DNA from: Spirochaetales bacterium
GTDB taxonomy: Bacteria; Spirochaetota; Spirochaetia; SZUA-6; DRHE01
Direction: 5' to 3'
NCBI GenBank assembly: GCA_016935715.1
Contig: JAFGQJ010000265.1
Coordinates: 1 to 6,343, forward strand
DNA: 6,343 nt
Part shown: piece after piece, positions 5,518 to 6,343 of the stretch
Layout of the letters: every line of letters starts with the position of its first letter
How positions within the stretch are numbered: the stretch's first letter is position 1
Notes under the pieces: generated by a model
Seen by the model: only the letters and a program-made list of their open reading frames with translations
Databases searched by the model: none
Told to the model about the DNA's origin: nothing
Program-made: the position numbers and the translations under genes

Positions 5518-6000
5518 CTATCCGCGCAGCAGGGCCCGGAGGAAGAAAACGGAGATCACCCCGCTCACGGCCAGCTTGAGGCCGATCCCCAGCATGACCC
5601 CGATGAACACGCCCCAGCCCGCTTTGAGGGCGCTGTCACGATGCTTGCTGAACAGAAGCTCCCCGGCGACCGCGCCCGCGAACGTGCCGATGATCACGCC
5701 GAAGGGCGGGAAGAACACCATCCCGGCCACCATCCCGATGAGGGCGCCCCAGACGCCGGCCTTGCTGGCGCCCTTCGTCCTGGAGGTGATGACCGGGAGC
5801 AGGTTGTCCAACAGGGTCACGGCCACGGAAACCACGCCCAGTACGATCAGGACAACCGGGCTGAATGCCTCCCAGCCGCGGGCGAAGGACAGGAGGATCA
5901 GGGAAACGAAGGCCAGAGGCGGTCCGGGGATAACCGGCAGCACGCAGCCCACGATACCGGCGAGCAGAAAAACGAAGCCGAGGATAATCAGAACAACCAT
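5518..6000 (-). CDS. DUF456 family membrane protein
   Basis: A 160-residue, very hydrophobic protein of the DUF456 family, whose function is unknown. Counting from ATG 6000, landmarks are GCVLPVIPGPPLAF (18-31), a Gly-rich SKAGVWGALIGMVAGMVFF stretch (79-97), FGVIIGTFAGAVAGEL (100-115) and a final hydrophobic segment near 129-157. About five or six membrane helices are expected in the inner membrane. I prefer ATG 6000 because relatives start with the first helix and have about this length. TTG 6042, in frame, would add 14 residues and has AGGA 9 nt upstream, but it resembles a -35 box (TTGACC). It reads in the same direction as the sigma factor gene, 142 bp away, and that gap contains the stem-loop. 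Family firm, start uncertain. Confidence 0.82.
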   Translation of the reverse strand: MVVLIILGFVFLLAGIVGCVLPVIPGPPLAFVSLILLSFARGWEAFSPVVLIVLGVVSVAVTLLDNLLPVITSRTKGASKAGVWGALIGMVAGMVFFPPFGVIIGTFAGAVAGELLFSKHRDSALKAGWGVFIGVMLGIGLKLAVSGVISVFFLRALLRG

Positions 6001-6129
6001 GGCGTATGCAAAAAGCGTAGCTGCACGGACGCTTCTGGTCAAGGCACTCGTTCCTATCCGGATGCACCCCGGCCTTCGGCAACATGTGGCCGTAGTGTTC
6101 TCGAGAGAAAAACAGTCGCGTTTCTCTGA

Positions 6130-6234
6130 CTACTCCTGTTCCCCGATGGCTTTGAATACCTGTTTTACGATTTTGGGATGAAGTGTTTTCCCCGAATGAA
6201 ACGGGATAATGATCCGCCGCCGCTCTTTCAAGTA
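6130..6234 (-). pseudogene. hicA: 3' remnant of a HicA mRNA-interferase toxin gene
   Basis: The last 34 codons of a HicA-like toxin remain, including IIIPFHSGKTLHPKIVKQ and ending at TAG 6130-6132. The P-H-SGKTLHPKIVK pattern is the usual C-terminal half of the HicA double-stranded-RNA-binding-like fold. The N-terminal half, with the catalytic GSH histidine, is absent, and a TAA closes the frame upstream at 6262-6264. HicA cleaves mRNA and is neutralised by HicB; this remnant cannot be an active nuclease. Upstream it runs out of frame into the start of a HicB-like gene. Confidence 0.72.
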
Positions 6235-6272
6235 TCGTCTTTCTCTATTACTACGTTCACCTTATATGCCAT
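6228..6272 (-). pseudogene. hicB: 5' remnant of a HicB antitoxin gene
   Basis: ATG 6272 with SD GAGGTGAG (6278-6285) 5 nt upstream opens MAYKVNVVIEKDDT and then stops at TGA (6228-6230). MxYKVNVxIEKD is the common N-terminus of HicB antitoxins, the first beta strand of the RNase-H-like fold. All remaining domains are missing. It overlaps, in another frame, the HicA 3' remnant, as if a deletion in a hicB-hicA operon removed the end of hicB and the beginning of hicA. The short match limits certainty, but the intact promoter, SD and the adjacent HicA remnant support it. Confidence 0.65.
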
Positions 6273-6293
6273 TTTGGCTCACCTCGCAGCTCT

Positions 6294-6322
6294 ATAATAT
6301 CAACCCGAACACAGAGTAACAA
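6294..6322 (-). promoter_or_regulatory. sigma-70 promoter of the hicBA remnant
   Basis: On the minus strand, -35 TTGTTA (6317-6322, 4/6), 17-bp spacer, -10 TATTAT (6294-6299, 5/6). Transcription would begin near 6287, just before the GAGGTGAG SD of the hicB remnant. It is an orphan promoter reading into the DUF456 gene. Confidence 0.65.
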
Positions 6323-6343
6323 CACTAGTTTTGGTTCCTATTC

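Noticed and set aside
6104..6127. 7-bp inverted repeat AGAGAAA/TTTCTCT after the hicA remnant
   Set aside because: AT-rich stem with a 10-nt loop and no T-run following on the minus strand; not a convincing terminator.
5446..6181. Two long plus-strand open frames opposite the DUF456 gene
   Set aside because: Their products are hydrophilic, Arg/Asp/Gly/Pro-rich shadows of a hydrophobic gene; the minus-strand product has DUF456 motifs.
1..6343. tRNA, rRNA, CRISPR array, insertion sequence or attachment site
   Set aside because: No cloverleaf, spaced repeats, transposase motifs or terminal inverted repeats were seen on either strand.

Overview
The window is GC-rich bacterial DNA with densely packed genes, except for an AT-richer right end (41 of the last 103 bases are G or C). 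No rRNA or marker gene fixes the taxon. A primary-type sigma-70 family factor, a Sec-exported sugar-type binding protein with no lipobox cysteine, a CooT-type nickel protein and a C-terminal J-domain protein fit an anaerobic, diderm-like bacterium. Spirochaetota is my weak guess, from resemblance only.

Layout, left to right. (1) On the minus strand, the N-terminal 293 residues of an ABC-transporter solute-binding protein run off the left edge; the gene has a clear promoter and Shine-Dalgarno sequence (SD). (2) A divergent intergenic region (880-1060) also carries a plus-strand promoter with a perfect TTGACA and a 9-bp direct repeat. (3) A plus-strand series follows: a J-domain protein of unknown role, an EamA/DMT membrane transporter with its own promoter, a short pyruvate-kinase-like protein coupled to it by an ATGA overlap, then a small CooT-type nickel protein and a His-rich small protein, also joined by an ATGA overlap. 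(4) Convergent to these, on the minus strand, are a compact sigma-70 family factor with a long stem-loop just before its SD, and a DUF456 membrane protein. (5) The right end holds a wrecked hicBA toxin-antitoxin locus: an intact-looking promoter, SD and first 14 codons of a HicB antitoxin joined out of frame to the last 34 codons of a HicA toxin.

The genes do not form one pathway. The firmest functional pair is CooT plus the His-rich protein, probably nickel binding or delivery. The pyruvate-kinase-like protein is the most unusual enzyme: it has the barrel and B domain, lacks the C-terminal regulatory domain, carries the Leu/Gln/Lys signature of K+-independent pyruvate kinases, and has Gly where the active-site Thr usually lies. 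A recurring feature is promoters placed so that transcription would start at or within about 7 nt of the initiation codon, which suggests leaderless or nearly leaderless messages for several genes. No new multi-gene defence or mobile system could be supported.
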